Below, in pieces: positions 38,577 through 48,507 of a DNA stretch of 64,000 nt. The position numbers were made by a program, and so were the translations under genes. Location of the stretch: NCBI RefSeq assembly GCF_012767755.2, contig NZ_AP023189.1, forward strand, positions 5,768,001 to 5,832,000, in the 5' to 3' direction. The DNA comes from Pseudomonas tohonis (lineage in GTDB: Bacteria > Pseudomonadota > Gammaproteobacteria > Pseudomonadales > Pseudomonadaceae). Numbering within the stretch: position 1 is the first letter of the stretch; every line of letters begins with the position of its first letter. The notes under the pieces are model-generated. The model saw only the letters and a program-made list of their open reading frames with translations. It did not search any database and was not told where the DNA came from.

Positions 38577-39473
38577 ATGAAAGCCACCTCCGATGAACTC
38601 CAGCACTTCGTCAGCGTCGTCGAATGCGGCTCCATCAGCGCGGCGGCCGAGCAGTTGGGCCTCACGCCCTCGGCGGTGAGCCGCACGCTGTCGCGCCTGG
38701 AAGAGAAGCTCGCCACCACGCTGCTGAACCGCACCACGCGGCGCATGGAGCTGACCGAGGAAGGCCGCTTTTTCTTCGACAATGCCAAGGAGATCCTCCA
38801 GCAGATGGAGGCCCTGGAAGAGCGCCTGGCCCTGCGCCAGCAGAAGCCCGCCGGGCGGCTGCGCATCAACGCCGCCTCGCCCTTCATGCTGCATGCGGTG
38901 GTGCCCCATATCGGCGATTTCCGCGCGCTCTATCCGGACATCCAGCTGGAGCTGAACACCAACGACCAGATCATCGACCTGCTGGAGCACCGCACGGACC
39001 TCGCCATCCGCATCGGGCCGCTGAGCGATTCGACCCTGCATGCGCGGCCCCTGGGCGCCAGCCGCCTGCACCTGGTGGCGAGCCCGGAGTACCTGGCGCG
39101 CCACGGCGCCCCAGAGAACGTGGAGGCGCTCAAGACCCACAGCCTGCTCGGGTTCACCCAGCCGGAAAGCCTCAACCAGTGGCCGGTGCGCCACGCCTGC
39201 GGTACGCAGCTAGCGGTGCAGCCGAACCTGCGCGCCTCCAGCGGCGAGACCCTGCGCCAGCTGGCCCTGGCTGGCCAGGGCATCACCTGCCTGGCCAGTT
39301 TCATGACCGACCAGGACCTGGCCGAGGGCCGCCTGGTGGCGGTGCTGGCCGAACACATGAGCGACTACCGCCAGCCGATCCACGCGGTGTACTACCGCAA
39401 CTCGCAACTGGCCCTGCGCATCCAATGCTTTCTCGATTTCATCCAGGCGCGCCTGACCGGTGCCCGGGCCTAG
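38577..39473 (+). CDS. LysR-family transcriptional regulator
   Basis: A 298-residue regulator. Winged HTH at residues 1-65 (FVSVVECGSISAAAEQLGLT, PSAVSRTLSRLEEKL, LLNRTTRRMELTEEG) and an effector domain at about 90-295 (GRLRINAASPFMLHAVVPHI; RTDLAIRIGPLSDSTLHARP). It belongs to the AaeR/DsdC-like group common in Pseudomonas. No divergent gene shares its promoter: the upstream neighbour is the acyltransferase on the same strand 270 bp away, so its target cannot be named. ycaC, 2.5 kb upstream, is only a guess. The start has GAGGCCGCC upstream. Confidence 0.92.
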   Translation: MKATSDELQHFVSVVECGSISAAAEQLGLTPSAVSRTLSRLEEKLATTLLNRTTRRMELTEEGRFFFDNAKEILQQMEALEERLALRQQKPAGRLRINAASPFMLHAVVPHIGDFRALYPDIQLELNTNDQIIDLLEHRTDLAIRIGPLSDSTLHARPLGASRLHLVASPEYLARHGAPENVEALKTHSLLGFTQPESLNQWPVRHACGTQLAVQPNLRASSGETLRQLALAGQGITCLASFMTDQDLAEGRLVAVLAEHMSDYRQPIHAVYYRNSQLALRIQCFLDFIQARLTGARA

Positions 39474-39545
39474 CACAAATCCACTCATCCTTGGGGCGGG
39501 CTTCCCGAGCCCGGAAAGCTGCTGGCAGGGCGTCTGACAGCGCAT

Positions 39546-40178
39546 TCAGCGACGCAGGGCCGGGCTGCTCTTGAGCATATCCAGCAAGGCATCCACCAGT
39601 TGCTCGGCCTGTTCGGCCAGGGGAAAACGCCCCGGCACCAGCAACCAGTGCGCCTGGAGCCCGTCGATATAGGCATGCAGGGTCACCGCGGCGCGGGTGC
39701 AATCCAGGCCTTCGGGCAGTTGCCCCTTGGCCACGGCATTGGCCAGGGCACGGGCAATGCGCTGGTCACATTCCTGGCTGAAGCCCTGCATTTTCTGCCG
39801 CAGGTCGCCCAGCTCATCGGTGAACTCGCATTTGTGCTGGAGTATTTCGCTGATGCGACGGCTGCGCGGGTCCAGCTCCACGCGCTTGAGCAGCCGCACC
39901 AGGAGCTGGCGCATGCGGCCCAGGGGGTCGGGCTCGTCCTCGCTCTCGCTGGCCCGCGCCAGTTCCTCGAGCGGCGTGCGCAGGCGCTCGTGCATGGCCT
40001 GGAAGACATCGACCTTGTTCTGGAAGTGCCAATAGATCGCCCCGCGGGATACCCCCGCCTTGCTGGCGATATCGGCCAGGGAGGTGCGCGACACACCCTT
40101 GTCGTAGAACACGCGCTCGGCGGCATCGAGGATCTGGATGCGGGTCGCTTCGGCTTCTTCTTTGGTTCGTCTGGCCAT
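39546..40178 (-). CDS. ttgR: TetR-family repressor TtgR
   Basis: Drug-binding repressor of the divergent ttgABC efflux operon. The start at 40178 gives 210 residues beginning MARRTKEEAEATRIQILDAA, matching TtgR. The HTH is SRTSLADIASKAGVSRGAIYWHF. The ligand domain keeps the TtgR landmarks RASESEDEPDPLGRMR, ISEILQHKCEFTDELG and AYIDGLQAHWLL. The upstream in-frame start at 40265 would run into the operator region and is rejected. An operator typical of TtgR lies between ttgR and ttgA. Confidence 0.94.
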   Translation of the reverse strand: MARRTKEEAEATRIQILDAAERVFYDKGVSRTSLADIASKAGVSRGAIYWHFQNKVDVFQAMHERLRTPLEELARASESEDEPDPLGRMRQLLVRLLKRVELDPRSRRISEILQHKCEFTDELGDLRQKMQGFSQECDQRIARALANAVAKGQLPEGLDCTRAAVTLHAYIDGLQAHWLLVPGRFPLAEQAEQLVDALLDMLKSSPALRR

Positions 40179-40264
40179 GCCGGGGCGGACTCTGGGGGCA
40201 GTGGAAGGGGTAAGGAATCGCCTCCCCATCGACACATTATCTGACAGAGAGTACAGAAGAATCA

Positions 40265-40295
40265 TTTACAAACGTTCACGTACGTAAGTATATTC
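40265..40295 (+). promoter_or_regulatory. TtgR operator overlapping the ttgABC promoter
   Basis: TTTACAAACG ... GTAAGTATATTC matches the known P. putida TtgR operator pattern (TTACAAAC...TGTAAGTATATTC). The same bases can be read as a promoter: -35 TTTACA (40265-40270), 18-base spacer, -10 TATATT (40289-40294). TtgR binding would therefore block RNA polymerase. Confidence 0.85.
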
Positions 40296-40377
40296 GTTAG
40301 CAGACTAAACAATCCACCCACGCTCCCTGCATGGGTATCGCCCGCCCGGGCAAACGTATCGAACGAGGTCTTTTCAG

Positions 40378-41520
40378 ATGCAGAAGAAGCCAGCCTTCGC
40401 AGCTATGGTTTCCGCCGTCGCTCTGGCTACGCTCACACTCGCCGGCTGCAAGGAGGCCTCCGCGCCCCCGCCCGCGCAGACACCTCAGGTGGGCATCGTC
40501 ACCCTGCAAGCACAGCCCTACACCCTGACCACCGAGCTGCCGGGCCGCACCACCGCATTCCGCATCGCCGAGGTACGCCCCCAGGTCGACGGCATCATCC
40601 AGAAGCGCCTGTTCAAGGAAGGCACCGAGGTGAAGGCCGGCCAGCAGCTGTATCAGATCGACCCGTCCGTCTATCAGGCGACCTTCAAGAGCGCCGAGGC
40701 CACCCTCGCCTCCAGCCGCTCCCTGGCCGACCGCTACAAGGACCTGGTGACCGACCAGGCCGTCAGCCGCCAGGCCTACGACGAGGCCCAGGCGTCGCGC
40801 CTGTCGGCCGAAGCCGCGCTGGAGAAGGCGCGCATCGACCTGCGCTACACCAAGGTACTGGCCCCCATTTCCGGGCGCATCGGCCGCTCCTCGGTCACCG
40901 AGGGCGCCCTGGTGAACAACGGCCAGGCCGCCGCCATGGCGACCATCCAGCAGCTCGACCCGATCTACGTCGACGTCACCCAGCCGACCAAGGACCTGCT
41001 GCGCCTGCGCCGCGACCTGGAGAGCGGCCAGCTGCAGAAGGCCGGCGACAACGCCGCCAAGGTCAAGCTGATGCTCGAGGACGGCAGCGAGTACGCGCAC
41101 GAAGGCACCCTGGAGTTCTCCGAAGTCTCGGTGGACGAAGGCACCGGCTCGGTGACCCTGCGCGCCGTGTTCCCCAATCCCGACCACGACCTGCTGCCGG
41201 GCATGTTCGTCCACGCGCAGCTGAGCTCCGGGGTCAAGCAGCAGGCCATCCTCGCGCCGCAGCAGGGCGTGACCCGCGACCTCAAGGGCCAGGCCACCGC
41301 GCTGGTGGTCAACGCCGAGAACAAGGTGGAGCTGCGCCAGCTGGAAGCGGACCGCACCGTCGGCGACCGCTGGCTGGTGACCAAGGGCCTCAACCCGGGT
41401 GACAAGCTGATCACCGAAGGCCTGCAGTTCGTCCGCCCCGGCGCCGAAGTGAAGACCGCCCCCGCGACCAACGTCGCCGAATCGAAGTCGGTGGACCCCG
41501 ACCTGGCGAAAAGCCAATAA
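40378..41520 (+). CDS. ttgA: RND efflux periplasmic adaptor TtgA (MexA/AcrA family)
   Basis: A 380-residue membrane-fusion lipoprotein linking the TtgB pump to the TtgC channel. The signal ends LATLTLAGC, with Cys23 the acylation site. Then come the barrel-sandwich/lipoyl motif (RPQVDGIIQKRLFKEGTEVK), an alpha-helical hairpin (about 95-165; LASSRSLADRYKDLVTDQ), IGRSSVTEGALVNNGQ, and the beta-barrel and membrane-proximal domains (DHDLLPGMFVHAQL). GAGG lies upstream of the ATG. First gene of ttgABC; 12 bp precede ttgB. Confidence 0.95.
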   Translation: MQKKPAFAAMVSAVALATLTLAGCKEASAPPPAQTPQVGIVTLQAQPYTLTTELPGRTTAFRIAEVRPQVDGIIQKRLFKEGTEVKAGQQLYQIDPSVYQATFKSAEATLASSRSLADRYKDLVTDQAVSRQAYDEAQASRLSAEAALEKARIDLRYTKVLAPISGRIGRSSVTEGALVNNGQAAAMATIQQLDPIYVDVTQPTKDLLRLRRDLESGQLQKAGDNAAKVKLMLEDGSEYAHEGTLEFSEVSVDEGTGSVTLRAVFPNPDHDLLPGMFVHAQLSSGVKQQAILAPQQGVTRDLKGQATALVVNAENKVELRQLEADRTVGDRWLVTKGLNPGDKLITEGLQFVRPGAEVKTAPATNVAESKSVDPDLAKSQ

Positions 41521-41532
41521 GGAGCGACCTTC

Positions 41533-44500
41533 ATGTCGAAGTTCTTCATCGACCGGCCGATCTTCGCCTGGGTGATCGCGCTGGTGATCATGCTCGCGGG
41601 CGGCCTGGCCATCCTCAAACTCCCGATCAACCAGTACCCGAGCATCGCCGCGCCCGCCGTCGGCATCCAGGTCAGCTACCCCGGCGCCTCGGCGCAGACG
41701 GTGCAGGACACTGTGGTGCAGGTGATCGAGCAACAGCTCAACGGCATCGACGGCCTGCGCTACATCTCCTCGGAGAGCAACTCCGACGGCAGCATGACCA
41801 TCACCGCCACCTTCGAGCAGGGCACCAACCCCGACATCGCCCAGGTGCAGGTGCAGAACAAGCTGCAACTGGCGACTCCGCTGCTGCCGCAAGAAGTGCA
41901 GCAGCAGGGCATCCGCGTCACCAAGGCCGTGAAGAACTTCCTGCTAGTGATCGGCGTGGTGTCGACGGACGGTTCCATGGACAAGAACGACCTGTCCAAC
42001 TACATCGTCTCCAACATGCAGGACCCGATCTCGCGCACCAAGGGCGTGGGTGACTTCCAGGTGTTCGGCTCGCAATACGCCATGCGCATCTGGCTCGACC
42101 CGGCACGGCTGAACAACTACCAGCTGACCCCGGTCGACGTGAAGAGCGCCATCCAGGCGCAGAACGTGCAGGTCTCCTCCGGCCAGCTCGGCGGCCTGCC
42201 CGCCTCCCCCGGCACCCAGCTCAACGCCACCATCATCGGCAAGACCCGCCTGCAGACGCCCGAGCAGTTCGGCGCCATCCTGCTCAAGGTCAACCGCGAC
42301 GGCTCCCAGGTGCGCCTGCGTGACGTCGCCCGCATCGAGCTCGGCGGCGAGAACTACGCCATCAGCGCCCAGTACAACGGCAAGCCCGCCTCGGGCCTGG
42401 CGATCAAGCTGGCCACCGGCGCCAACGCCCTGGACACCGCCAAGGCCATCCGCGAAACCATCGACCAGTTGAAGCCCTTCTTCCCCGCCGGCATGGAAGT
42501 GGTCTTCCCCTACGACACCACCCCGGTGGTCTCGGCCTCCATCGAAGGCGTGGTGCACACCCTGGGCGAAGCCATCGTCCTGGTGTTCCTGGTGATGTTC
42601 CTGTTCCTGCAGAACTTCCGCGCCACCATCATCCCCACCCTCGCGGTGCCGGTGGTGCTGCTCGGCACCTTCGGCGTGCTGGCGATGTTCGGCTTCACCA
42701 TCAACACCCTGACCATGTTCGCCATGGTCCTGGCCATCGGCCTGCTGGTGGACGACGCCATCGTTGTGGTGGAGAACGTCGAGCGGGTGATGGCCGAGGA
42801 AGGCCTCTCGCCGCTGGAAGCCACGCGCAAGTCCATGGGCCAGATCCAGGGCGCGCTGGTGGGCATCGCCCTGGTGCTCTCGGCGGTGTTCCTGCCGATG
42901 GCCTTCTTCGGCGGCTCCACGGGCGTGATCTACCGCCAGTTCTCCATCACCATCGTCTCCGCCATGGCGCTCTCGGTGCTGGTGGCCCTGGTGTTCACCC
43001 CGGCCCTCTGCGCCACCATGCTCAAGCCCATCGCCAAGGGCCACCACGCGCCCAAACGCGGCTTCTTCGGCTGGTTCAACCGCACCTTCGACCGCAGCGT
43101 GAACGGCTACGAGCGCGGCGTGCGCGCCATCCTCAAGCGCAAGGCGCCGTACATCCTCATGTACCTGGTGATCGTCGCGGCCATGGCCTGGCTGTTCACC
43201 CGCATCCCCACCGCCTTCCTCCCCGAGGAAGACCAGGGCGTGCTCTTCGCCCAGGTGCAGACCCCGGCGGGCGCCAGTGCCGAACGCACCCAGGTGGTGG
43301 TCGACCAGATGCGCGAGTACCTGCTCGATGCCGAGAAGGACACCGTCAAATCCGTGTTCACCGTCACCGGCTTCAACTTCGCCGGCCGCGGCCAGAGCTC
43401 GGGCATGGCCTTCATCATGCTCAAGCCCTGGGAAGAGCGCCCCGGCGCCGAGCACAGCGTGTTCTCCCTGGCCCAGCGTGCCCAGCAGCACTTCTTCAGC
43501 TTCCGCGACGCGATGGTGTTCGCCTTCGCCCCGCCCGCGGTACTGGAGCTGGGTAACGCCACCGGCTTCAACTTCTTCCTCCAGGACCGCGCCGGGGTCG
43601 GCCACGAGCAGCTCAACGCCGCCCGTGACAAGTTCCTCGAACTGGCGGCGAAGAACCCGGTGCTGACCCGCGTGCGTGCCAACGGCCTGTACGACGAGCC
43701 GCAGTACCAGCTGCAGATCGACGACGAGAAGGCCCGTGCCCACGGCGTCTCCCTGGCGGACATCAACAACACCGTGTCCATCGCCTGGGGCGCCAGCTAC
43801 GTCAACGACTTCATCGACCGTGGCCGGGTGAAGAAGGTCTACCTGCAAGGCGTACCGGAGGCGCGGATGAACCCCGACGACCTCGGCAAGTGGTACGTGC
43901 GCAACGACCAGAACGAGATGGTGCCCTTCAGCGCCTTCGCCTCCGGCGAGTGGGTGTACGGCGCGCCGAAACTGGCCCGCTACAACGGCGTGCCGGCCAT
44001 CGAGATCCTCGGCGAAGCGGCCCCCGGCCACAGCTCCGGCGAGGCCATGGCGGCGGTCGAGGAAATCATCAAGCAACTGCCGGCCGGCGTCGGCTACTCC
44101 TGGACCGGCCTGTCCTACGAGGAGCGCCTCTCCGGTGCCCAGGCGCCGGCGCTCTACGCGCTGTCGCTGCTGGTGGTGTTCCTCTGCCTGGCGGCCCTGT
44201 ACGAAAGCTGGTCGATTCCCTTCTCGGTGATGCTGGTGGTGCCCCTGGGCATCCTCGGTGCGCTGCTGTTCACCAGCATGCGCGGGCTCTCCAACGACGT
44301 GTTCTTCCAGGTGGGCCTGCTCACCACCATCGGCCTCTCGGCGAAGAACGCGATCCTCATCGTCGAGTTCGCCAAGGAGCTGCACGAGCAGGGCATGAGC
44401 CTGTTCGACGCCGCCATCGAGGCCTGCCGCATGCGCCTGCGCCCGATCATCATGACCTCGCTGGCGTTCATCCTCGGCGTGGTCCCCATGGCCATCTCCA

Positions 44501-44670
44501 GCGGCGCAGGCTCCGGCAGCCAGCACGCCATCGGCACCGGCGTGATCGGCGGCATGCTCACCGCGACGGTCCTGGCGATCTTCTGGGTCCCGCTGTTCTA
44601 CGTACTGGTCTGCTCGCTGTTCAAGGACAAGCGCAGCAAAGACGAACTGACCAAGGAGGCCGCCGAATGA
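41533..44670 (+). CDS. ttgB: RND multidrug efflux pump TtgB (MexB/AcrB family)
   Basis: A 1045-residue proton-driven inner-membrane pump, normal length. The N-terminus [20 protein letters not shown] is the family TM1. The proton-relay Asp pair lies in [19 protein letters not shown] of TM4 (about 407-408), and the TM10 Lys motif in [19 protein letters not shown]. Two large periplasmic porter/docking loops are present (about 40-330 and 560-870). Exports solvents, antibiotics and other amphiphiles in homologous pumps. SD AAGGAGCG precedes the ATG. The stop overlaps the ttgC start (ATGA). Confidence 0.96.
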   Translation: MSKFFIDRPIFAWVIALVIMLAGGLAILKLPINQYPSIAAPAVGIQVSYPGASAQTVQDTVVQVIEQQLNGIDGLRYISSESNSDGSMTITATFEQGTNPDIAQVQVQNKLQLATPLLPQEVQQQGIRVTKAVKNFLLVIGVVSTDGSMDKNDLSNYIVSNMQDPISRTKGVGDFQVFGSQYAMRIWLDPARLNNYQLTPVDVKSAIQAQNVQVSSGQLGGLPASPGTQLNATIIGKTRLQTPEQFGAILLKVNRDGSQVRLRDVARIELGGENYAISAQYNGKPASGLAIKLATGANALDTAKAIRETIDQLKPFFPAGMEVVFPYDTTPVVSASIEGVVHTLGEAIVLVFLVMFLFLQNFRATIIPTLAVPVVLLGTFGVLAMFGFTINTLTMFAMVLAIGLLVDDAIVVVENVERVMAEEGLSPLEATRKSMGQIQGALVGIALVLSAVFLPMAFFGGSTGVIYRQFSITIVSAMALSVLVALVFTPALCATMLKPIAKGHHAPKRGFFGWFNRTFDRSVNGYERGVRAILKRKAPYILMYLVIVAAMAWLFTRIPTAFLPEEDQGVLFAQVQTPAGASAERTQVVVDQMREYLLDAEKDTVKSVFTVTGFNFAGRGQSSGMAFIMLKPWEERPGAEHSVFSLAQRAQQHFFSFRDAMVFAFAPPAVLELGNATGFNFFLQDRAGVGHEQLNAARDKFLELAAKNPVLTRVRANGLYDEPQYQLQIDDEKARAHGVSLADINNTVSIAWGASYVNDFIDRGRVKKVYLQGVPEARMNPDDLGKWYVRNDQNEMVPFSAFASGEWVYGAPKLARYNGVPAIEILGEAAPGHSSGEAMAAVEEIIKQLPAGVGYSWTGLSYEERLSGAQAPALYALSLLVVFLCLAALYESWSIPFSVMLVVPLGILGALLFTSMRGLSNDVFFQVGLLTTIGLSAKNAILIVEFAKELHEQGMSLFDAAIEACRMRLRPIIMTSLAFILGVVPMAISSGAGSGSQHAIGTGVIGGMLTATVLAIFWVPLFYVLVCSLFKDKRSKDELTKEAAE

Positions 44671-46121
44671 GGCAGTCCCTGCTGACCCTCGCCATCGCCA
44701 GCGTCCTGCTCGGTGGCTGCTCGCTGATCCCCGACTACCAGCGCCCCGAGGCGCCGGTGGACGGCACCTGGCCCCAGGGCGAGGCCTACACCGCCAACGG
44801 CGCGACCCAGACCGAGGTGGCCGCGCCCGACCTCGGCTGGCGCGAGTTCTTCAAGGACCCGGCGCTGCAACGCCTGGTGGAGACCGCCCTGGCCAACAAC
44901 CGCGACCTGCGCGTGGCCGCGTTGAACATCGACGCCTACCGCGCGCAGTACCGCATCCAGCGCTCCGAGCTGTTCCCCAGCGTCTCGGCCGACGGCAGCG
45001 GCACCCGCCAGCGGCTGCCCGCCGACCTCTCCAGCAGCGGTCGCGCCACCACCAGCGGCCAGTACTCGGCCACGGTGGGCGTCAGCGCCTGGGAGATCGA
45101 CTTCTTCGGCCGCCTGCGCAGCCTCAACGAGCAGACCCTGGAGCAGTACTTCGCCAGCGAGGAAGCCCGCCGCAGCACGCAGATCAGCCTGGTGGCCAGC
45201 GTCGCCAACGCCTACCTGACCTTGCAGGCCGACCAGTCGCTGCTCAAGCTGACCCGCGACACCCTCAAGACCTACCAGGAAAGCCTCGCCCTCACCCAGC
45301 GCAGCTTCGACGTCGGCGTCGCCGATGCCCTGGCCCTTAGCCAGGCGCGCACCGCCGTGGAAAGCGCCCAGGTCACCCTCGCGCAGTACAGCCGCCTGGT
45401 GGCCCAGGACCGCAACGCCCTGGCCCTGCTGCTGGGCAATGGCGTCCCCGGCGACCTGCCGCAAGGCGAGGTACTGGGCGACGACCAGCTCGCCGAAGTG
45501 CCCGCCGGCCTGCCGTCCGAACTGCTGCAGCGCCGCCCGGACGTGCTCCAGGCCGAGCACCAGCTCAAGGCCGCCAACGCCAGCATCGGCGCCGCCCGCG
45601 CCGCGTTCTTCCCCAGCATCAGCCTCACCGCCAATGCCGGGACCAAGAGCGCCGAGCTTTCCGGCCTGTTCGACGGGGGTTCCGGCAGCTGGCTGTTCCA
45701 GCCGCAGATCAACCTGCCGATCTTCACTGCCGGCCGCCTCAAGGCCAACCTCGACTACGCCGAGGTGCAGAAGGACATCCAGGTGGCGCAGTACGAAAAA
45801 GCCATCCAGACCGCCTTCCAGGAAGTCGCCGACGGCCTCGCCGCCCGCACCACCTTCGAGGAGCAGCTCACCGCCCAGCGCAACCTGGTACGCACCTCCG
45901 AGGACTACTACCGCCTGGCCGAGCGCCGCTACCGCACCGGCGTGGACAGCTACCTGACCCTGCTCGATGCCCAGCGCCAGCTGTTCAGCGCACGCCAGCA
46001 ACTGATCAGCGACCGCCTCAACCAGCTCACCAGCGAGGTCAACCTGTACAAGGCCCTCGGCGGTGGCTGGAACGAGCGCACCACCAGCGCCCAGGCGGCA
46101 CCGACCACCCCGCAATCCTGA
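44667..46121 (+). CDS. ttgC: Outer-membrane efflux channel TtgC (OprM/TolC-like)
   Basis: A 484-residue outer-membrane lipoprotein factor completing the TtgABC pump. The signal ends ASVLLGGC, so Cys18 is the likely lipidation site. Two OEP repeats follow, with family motifs [35 protein letters not shown] text ([20 protein letters not shown]) and [23 protein letters not shown] overlaps the ttgB stop by 4 bp, giving translational coupling. A terminator follows. Confidence 0.95.
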   Translation: MRQSLLTLAIASVLLGGCSLIPDYQRPEAPVDGTWPQGEAYTANGATQTEVAAPDLGWREFFKDPALQRLVETALANNRDLRVAALNIDAYRAQYRIQRSELFPSVSADGSGTRQRLPADLSSSGRATTSGQYSATVGVSAWEIDFFGRLRSLNEQTLEQYFASEEARRSTQISLVASVANAYLTLQADQSLLKLTRDTLKTYQESLALTQRSFDVGVADALALSQARTAVESAQVTLAQYSRLVAQDRNALALLLGNGVPGDLPQGEVLGDDQLAEVPAGLPSELLQRRPDVLQAEHQLKAANASIGAARAAFFPSISLTANAGTKSAELSGLFDGGSGSWLFQPQINLPIFTAGRLKANLDYAEVQKDIQVAQYEKAIQTAFQEVADGLAARTTFEEQLTAQRNLVRTSEDYYRLAERRYRTGVDSYLTLLDAQRQLFSARQQLISDRLNQLTSEVNLYKALGGGWNERTTSAQAAPTTPQS

Positions 46122-46166
46122 TTCGCGTGTCCAGGCCCATGGATTGGGCCACCCTTGCTGCGCGAG

Positions 46167-46197
46167 GCCCCCATCGGACTTGATGGGGGCTTTTTTA
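46167..46197 (+). terminator. Rho-independent terminator of ttgABC
   Basis: GCCCCCATC (46167-...) and GATGGGGGC with loop GGACTT, then TTTTTT. The rest of the 375-bp gap up to 46496 holds no gene I can support; GATAAT near 46370 may be a -10 for the following gene. Confidence 0.88.
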
Positions 46198-46496
46198 TTG
46201 CGCGCGCAAAACATGCGCGCACGCGCCCATCCCACCCGCCCCAAGTTGATGCAGCACTGTTCGATCGGTCAGGTAAGCGCGCCCATAACCGTGCACGGGC
46301 ACGCCTCCCGCAAGTCGGAAAAACCCGTTGGTCACGAAACAACCGCTTGAAACATCGGGGTTTATCCAGATAATCCCGCGCCCGGGGAAGGCGTCGGAGA
46401 AAACTGGCTCCTTTCTTGCTCTGGCAGCCAAGCCTGACCAATCAGACAACTTCTACGCAGATAGAAAGATAACCAAGCACCAGGAGCCCAACCCGA

Positions 46497-47312
46497 ATGA
46501 ACCGTACCCTCTCCGCTCTCGCGCTCGCCGGTGGCCTGCTGGCCTGCGGCCAAGCCCTGGCCGACGGCCCGCTGCTGTGGCAGAACAACAGCGTCACCTA
46601 CCTGTACGGCAAGGATTTCAAGGTCAACCCGGAAATCCAGCAGACCTTCACCTTCGAGCACGCCAGCGGCTGGACCTGGGGCGACCTGTTCATCTTCGCC
46701 GACCAGATCAATTACAACGGCAAGGCCGACGCCAACGCCGGCAACAACACCTACTACGGTGAAATCTCCCCGCGCCTGTCCTTCGGCAAGCTGTTCGACC
46801 AGAAGATCGCCTTCGGCCCGGTGACAGACGTGCTGCTGGCCGCCACCTACGAGCGTGGCGAGAACCGCACCCAGAACTACCTGCTCGGCCCGGGCTTCGA
46901 CCTGGCCATTCCCGGCTTCGACTACTTCCAGCTGAACTTCTACTACCGCAAGCCCGACGGCATCACCAACAACCCCGCCGGCCAGTGGCAGGTCACCCCG
47001 GTGTGGTCCTACACCATCCCCGTGGGCAGCTCGGACATCCTCATCGACGGCTTCATGGACTGGGTGTGGAACAACAAGGACGCCACCAGCAGCCGCCCGA
47101 ACGACCTGCACGCCAACCTGCACTTCAACCCGCAGATCAAGTACGACCTGGGCAAGGCCCTGGACCTGGGCGCCAAGCAGCTCTACGTCGGTGTCGAGTA
47201 CGACTACTGGAGCAACAAGTACGCCATCGACGACAACAGCTTCCTCGGTGACGAGATCCTCGGCGGTACCGACCAGAACACCGCCAGCCTGCTGGTCAAA
47301 GTGCACTTCTGA
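46497..47312 (+). CDS. Tsx-type nucleoside-specific outer-membrane channel
   Basis: A 271-residue outer-membrane beta-barrel of the Tsx (channel_Tsx) family. The signal peptide is MNRTLSALALAGGLLACGQA-LA. The mature part is rich in alternating aromatic strands (WQNNSVTYLYGKDFKVNP; TFTFEHASGWTWGDLFIFAD, the conserved Tsx block; FGPVTDVLLAATYERG) and ends ASLLVKVHF with a terminal Phe, the barrel-assembly signal. Tsx channels admit nucleosides and deoxynucleosides. It is followed by a RutR-like regulator and a secreted nuclease, consistent with nucleic-acid salvage. Confidence 0.88.
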   Translation: MNRTLSALALAGGLLACGQALADGPLLWQNNSVTYLYGKDFKVNPEIQQTFTFEHASGWTWGDLFIFADQINYNGKADANAGNNTYYGEISPRLSFGKLFDQKIAFGPVTDVLLAATYERGENRTQNYLLGPGFDLAIPGFDYFQLNFYYRKPDGITNNPAGQWQVTPVWSYTIPVGSSDILIDGFMDWVWNNKDATSSRPNDLHANLHFNPQIKYDLGKALDLGAKQLYVGVEYDYWSNKYAIDDNSFLGDEILGGTDQNTASLLVKVHF

Positions 47313-47428
47313 TCGCCCCCCGCCCCGTCGCCTTCCGGGCGGCGGGGAACCTCGCGCGCCGGGCTCGTGCCGGCGCCGGGTTCGGTGATATGTTTGCCCG
47401 GCTTCAGTCCGTGCAGCCCGAGGGATCG

Positions 47429-48052
47429 ATGAGCAGCAACCGCAAGATCGGCATCCGCATCAAGAACACCGAAAAGATCCTCCTGGCCGCCGAGAAGGTC
47501 TTCGCCGAGCGGGGCTTCGCCGCCACCTCCATGCAGGACATCGCCCAGGAAGTCGGCCTCCCCAAATCCAACCTGCACTACTACTTCGCGACCAAGGAAG
47601 ACCTCTACCGGGCCGTGTTGCAGAGCCTGCTGGAAGAGTGGGAGCAGGACGGCACCTGCTTCGAGATGTTCGACGACCCCAGCGTCGCGCTGACCAGCTA
47701 CATCCGCGCCAAGATGAACCGCTCGCGCACCCGCCCCCACGGCTCCAAGGTCTGGGCAGCGGAGATCATCCACGGCGCCCCCCAGCTCAAGGAAGCCCTC
47801 GACGGCCCGCTCTACGAATGGGCCAAGCTGAAGGAAGAAAAGATCCGCCAGTGGGTCGAGAGCAAGCGCATCCTCCCGGTCGAGCCCTCCAGCCTCCTCT
47901 ACATGATCTGGGCCTCGACCCAGCACTACGCCGACTTCAGCCACCAGGTGACGGTGCTCAACAACCACCAGCCGCTGAACGACCAGCAGTTCGAACGCGC
48001 CGTGCAGACCGTCACCGCCGTCATCCTGCGCGGCATTGGCCTGGCGACTTAG
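47429..48052 (+). CDS. RutR-like TetR-family regulator
   Basis: A 207-residue regulator. The TetR HTH is AATSMQDIAQEVGLPKSNLH-YYF at about residues 35-57. The C-terminal domain carries the RutR/YcdC signature: AAEIIHGAPQLKEALDGPL, then MIWASTQHYADFSHQV, which in E. coli RutR surrounds the uracil/thymine pocket. Related Pseudomonas proteins control pyrimidine or purine catabolism. ATG 47429 is chosen over 47390 because the family begins with the basic segment NRKIGIRIKNTEKILLAAEK. It follows the Tsx channel gene on the same strand, 116 bp apart. Confidence 0.85.
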   Translation: MSSNRKIGIRIKNTEKILLAAEKVFAERGFAATSMQDIAQEVGLPKSNLHYYFATKEDLYRAVLQSLLEEWEQDGTCFEMFDDPSVALTSYIRAKMNRSRTRPHGSKVWAAEIIHGAPQLKEALDGPLYEWAKLKEEKIRQWVESKRILPVEPSSLLYMIWASTQHYADFSHQVTVLNNHQPLNDQQFERAVQTVTAVILRGIGLAT

Positions 48053-48189
48053 AAGCAGCGGCAAGCTTCAAGTTGCAAGCGGCAAGAAAGGGTCCTGAGT
48101 GGCTGGGCGTGGGTGCCCAGCCTATGCATGTGAGGGGCTTGGATAGCTGGAAGCCGGAAGCGTATAGCTGGAAGAAATGCCCAAGCGTG

Positions 48190-48490
48190 GCTGGGAGTGG
48201 GTGCCCCCGTAGGGTGGGCCGGGCGGCGCTCCGCTTCAGCCCACCAGCGACGTTACCGGTGGGTTGAAGGTTGAGTCGGGCAAGAGCCAGGATGGCGCCC
48301 AAGCACCGCATCGATAGGTTTGCTCCCCCCCCAGGATGCCGCAGCAGCCACAACCCCGCGTAGGGTCTGCCGCGCGCACCGAGAACGCCCCGCGCACCCC
48401 AAATCCACAGTGAGCCCCCAAGGGCTGCGCAGCGAAGAGCGGTGGGCTGAAGCCCACCCTACGCATTACGAATCCTCAGGTCACCGACGC
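48190..48490. repeat. Cluster of degenerate dispersed intergenic repeats
   Basis: The 455-bp gap between the RutR-like gene and the nuclease contains GTAGGGTGGGCCGGGCGGCG ... TTCAGCCCACC, GTAGGGTCTGCCGCGCGCACC and GGTGGGCTGAAGCCCACCCTACG, all related to the 'GTAGGGTG' elements at 30.5 and 63.4 kb. Short near-duplicates (TGGCTGGGCGTGGGTGCCC / TGGCTGGGAGTGGGTGCCC) lie at about 48.1 and 48.2 kb. No gene is visible. Confidence 0.6.
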
Positions 48491-48507
48491 GCAGGGTGGA
48501 CCGCTGA

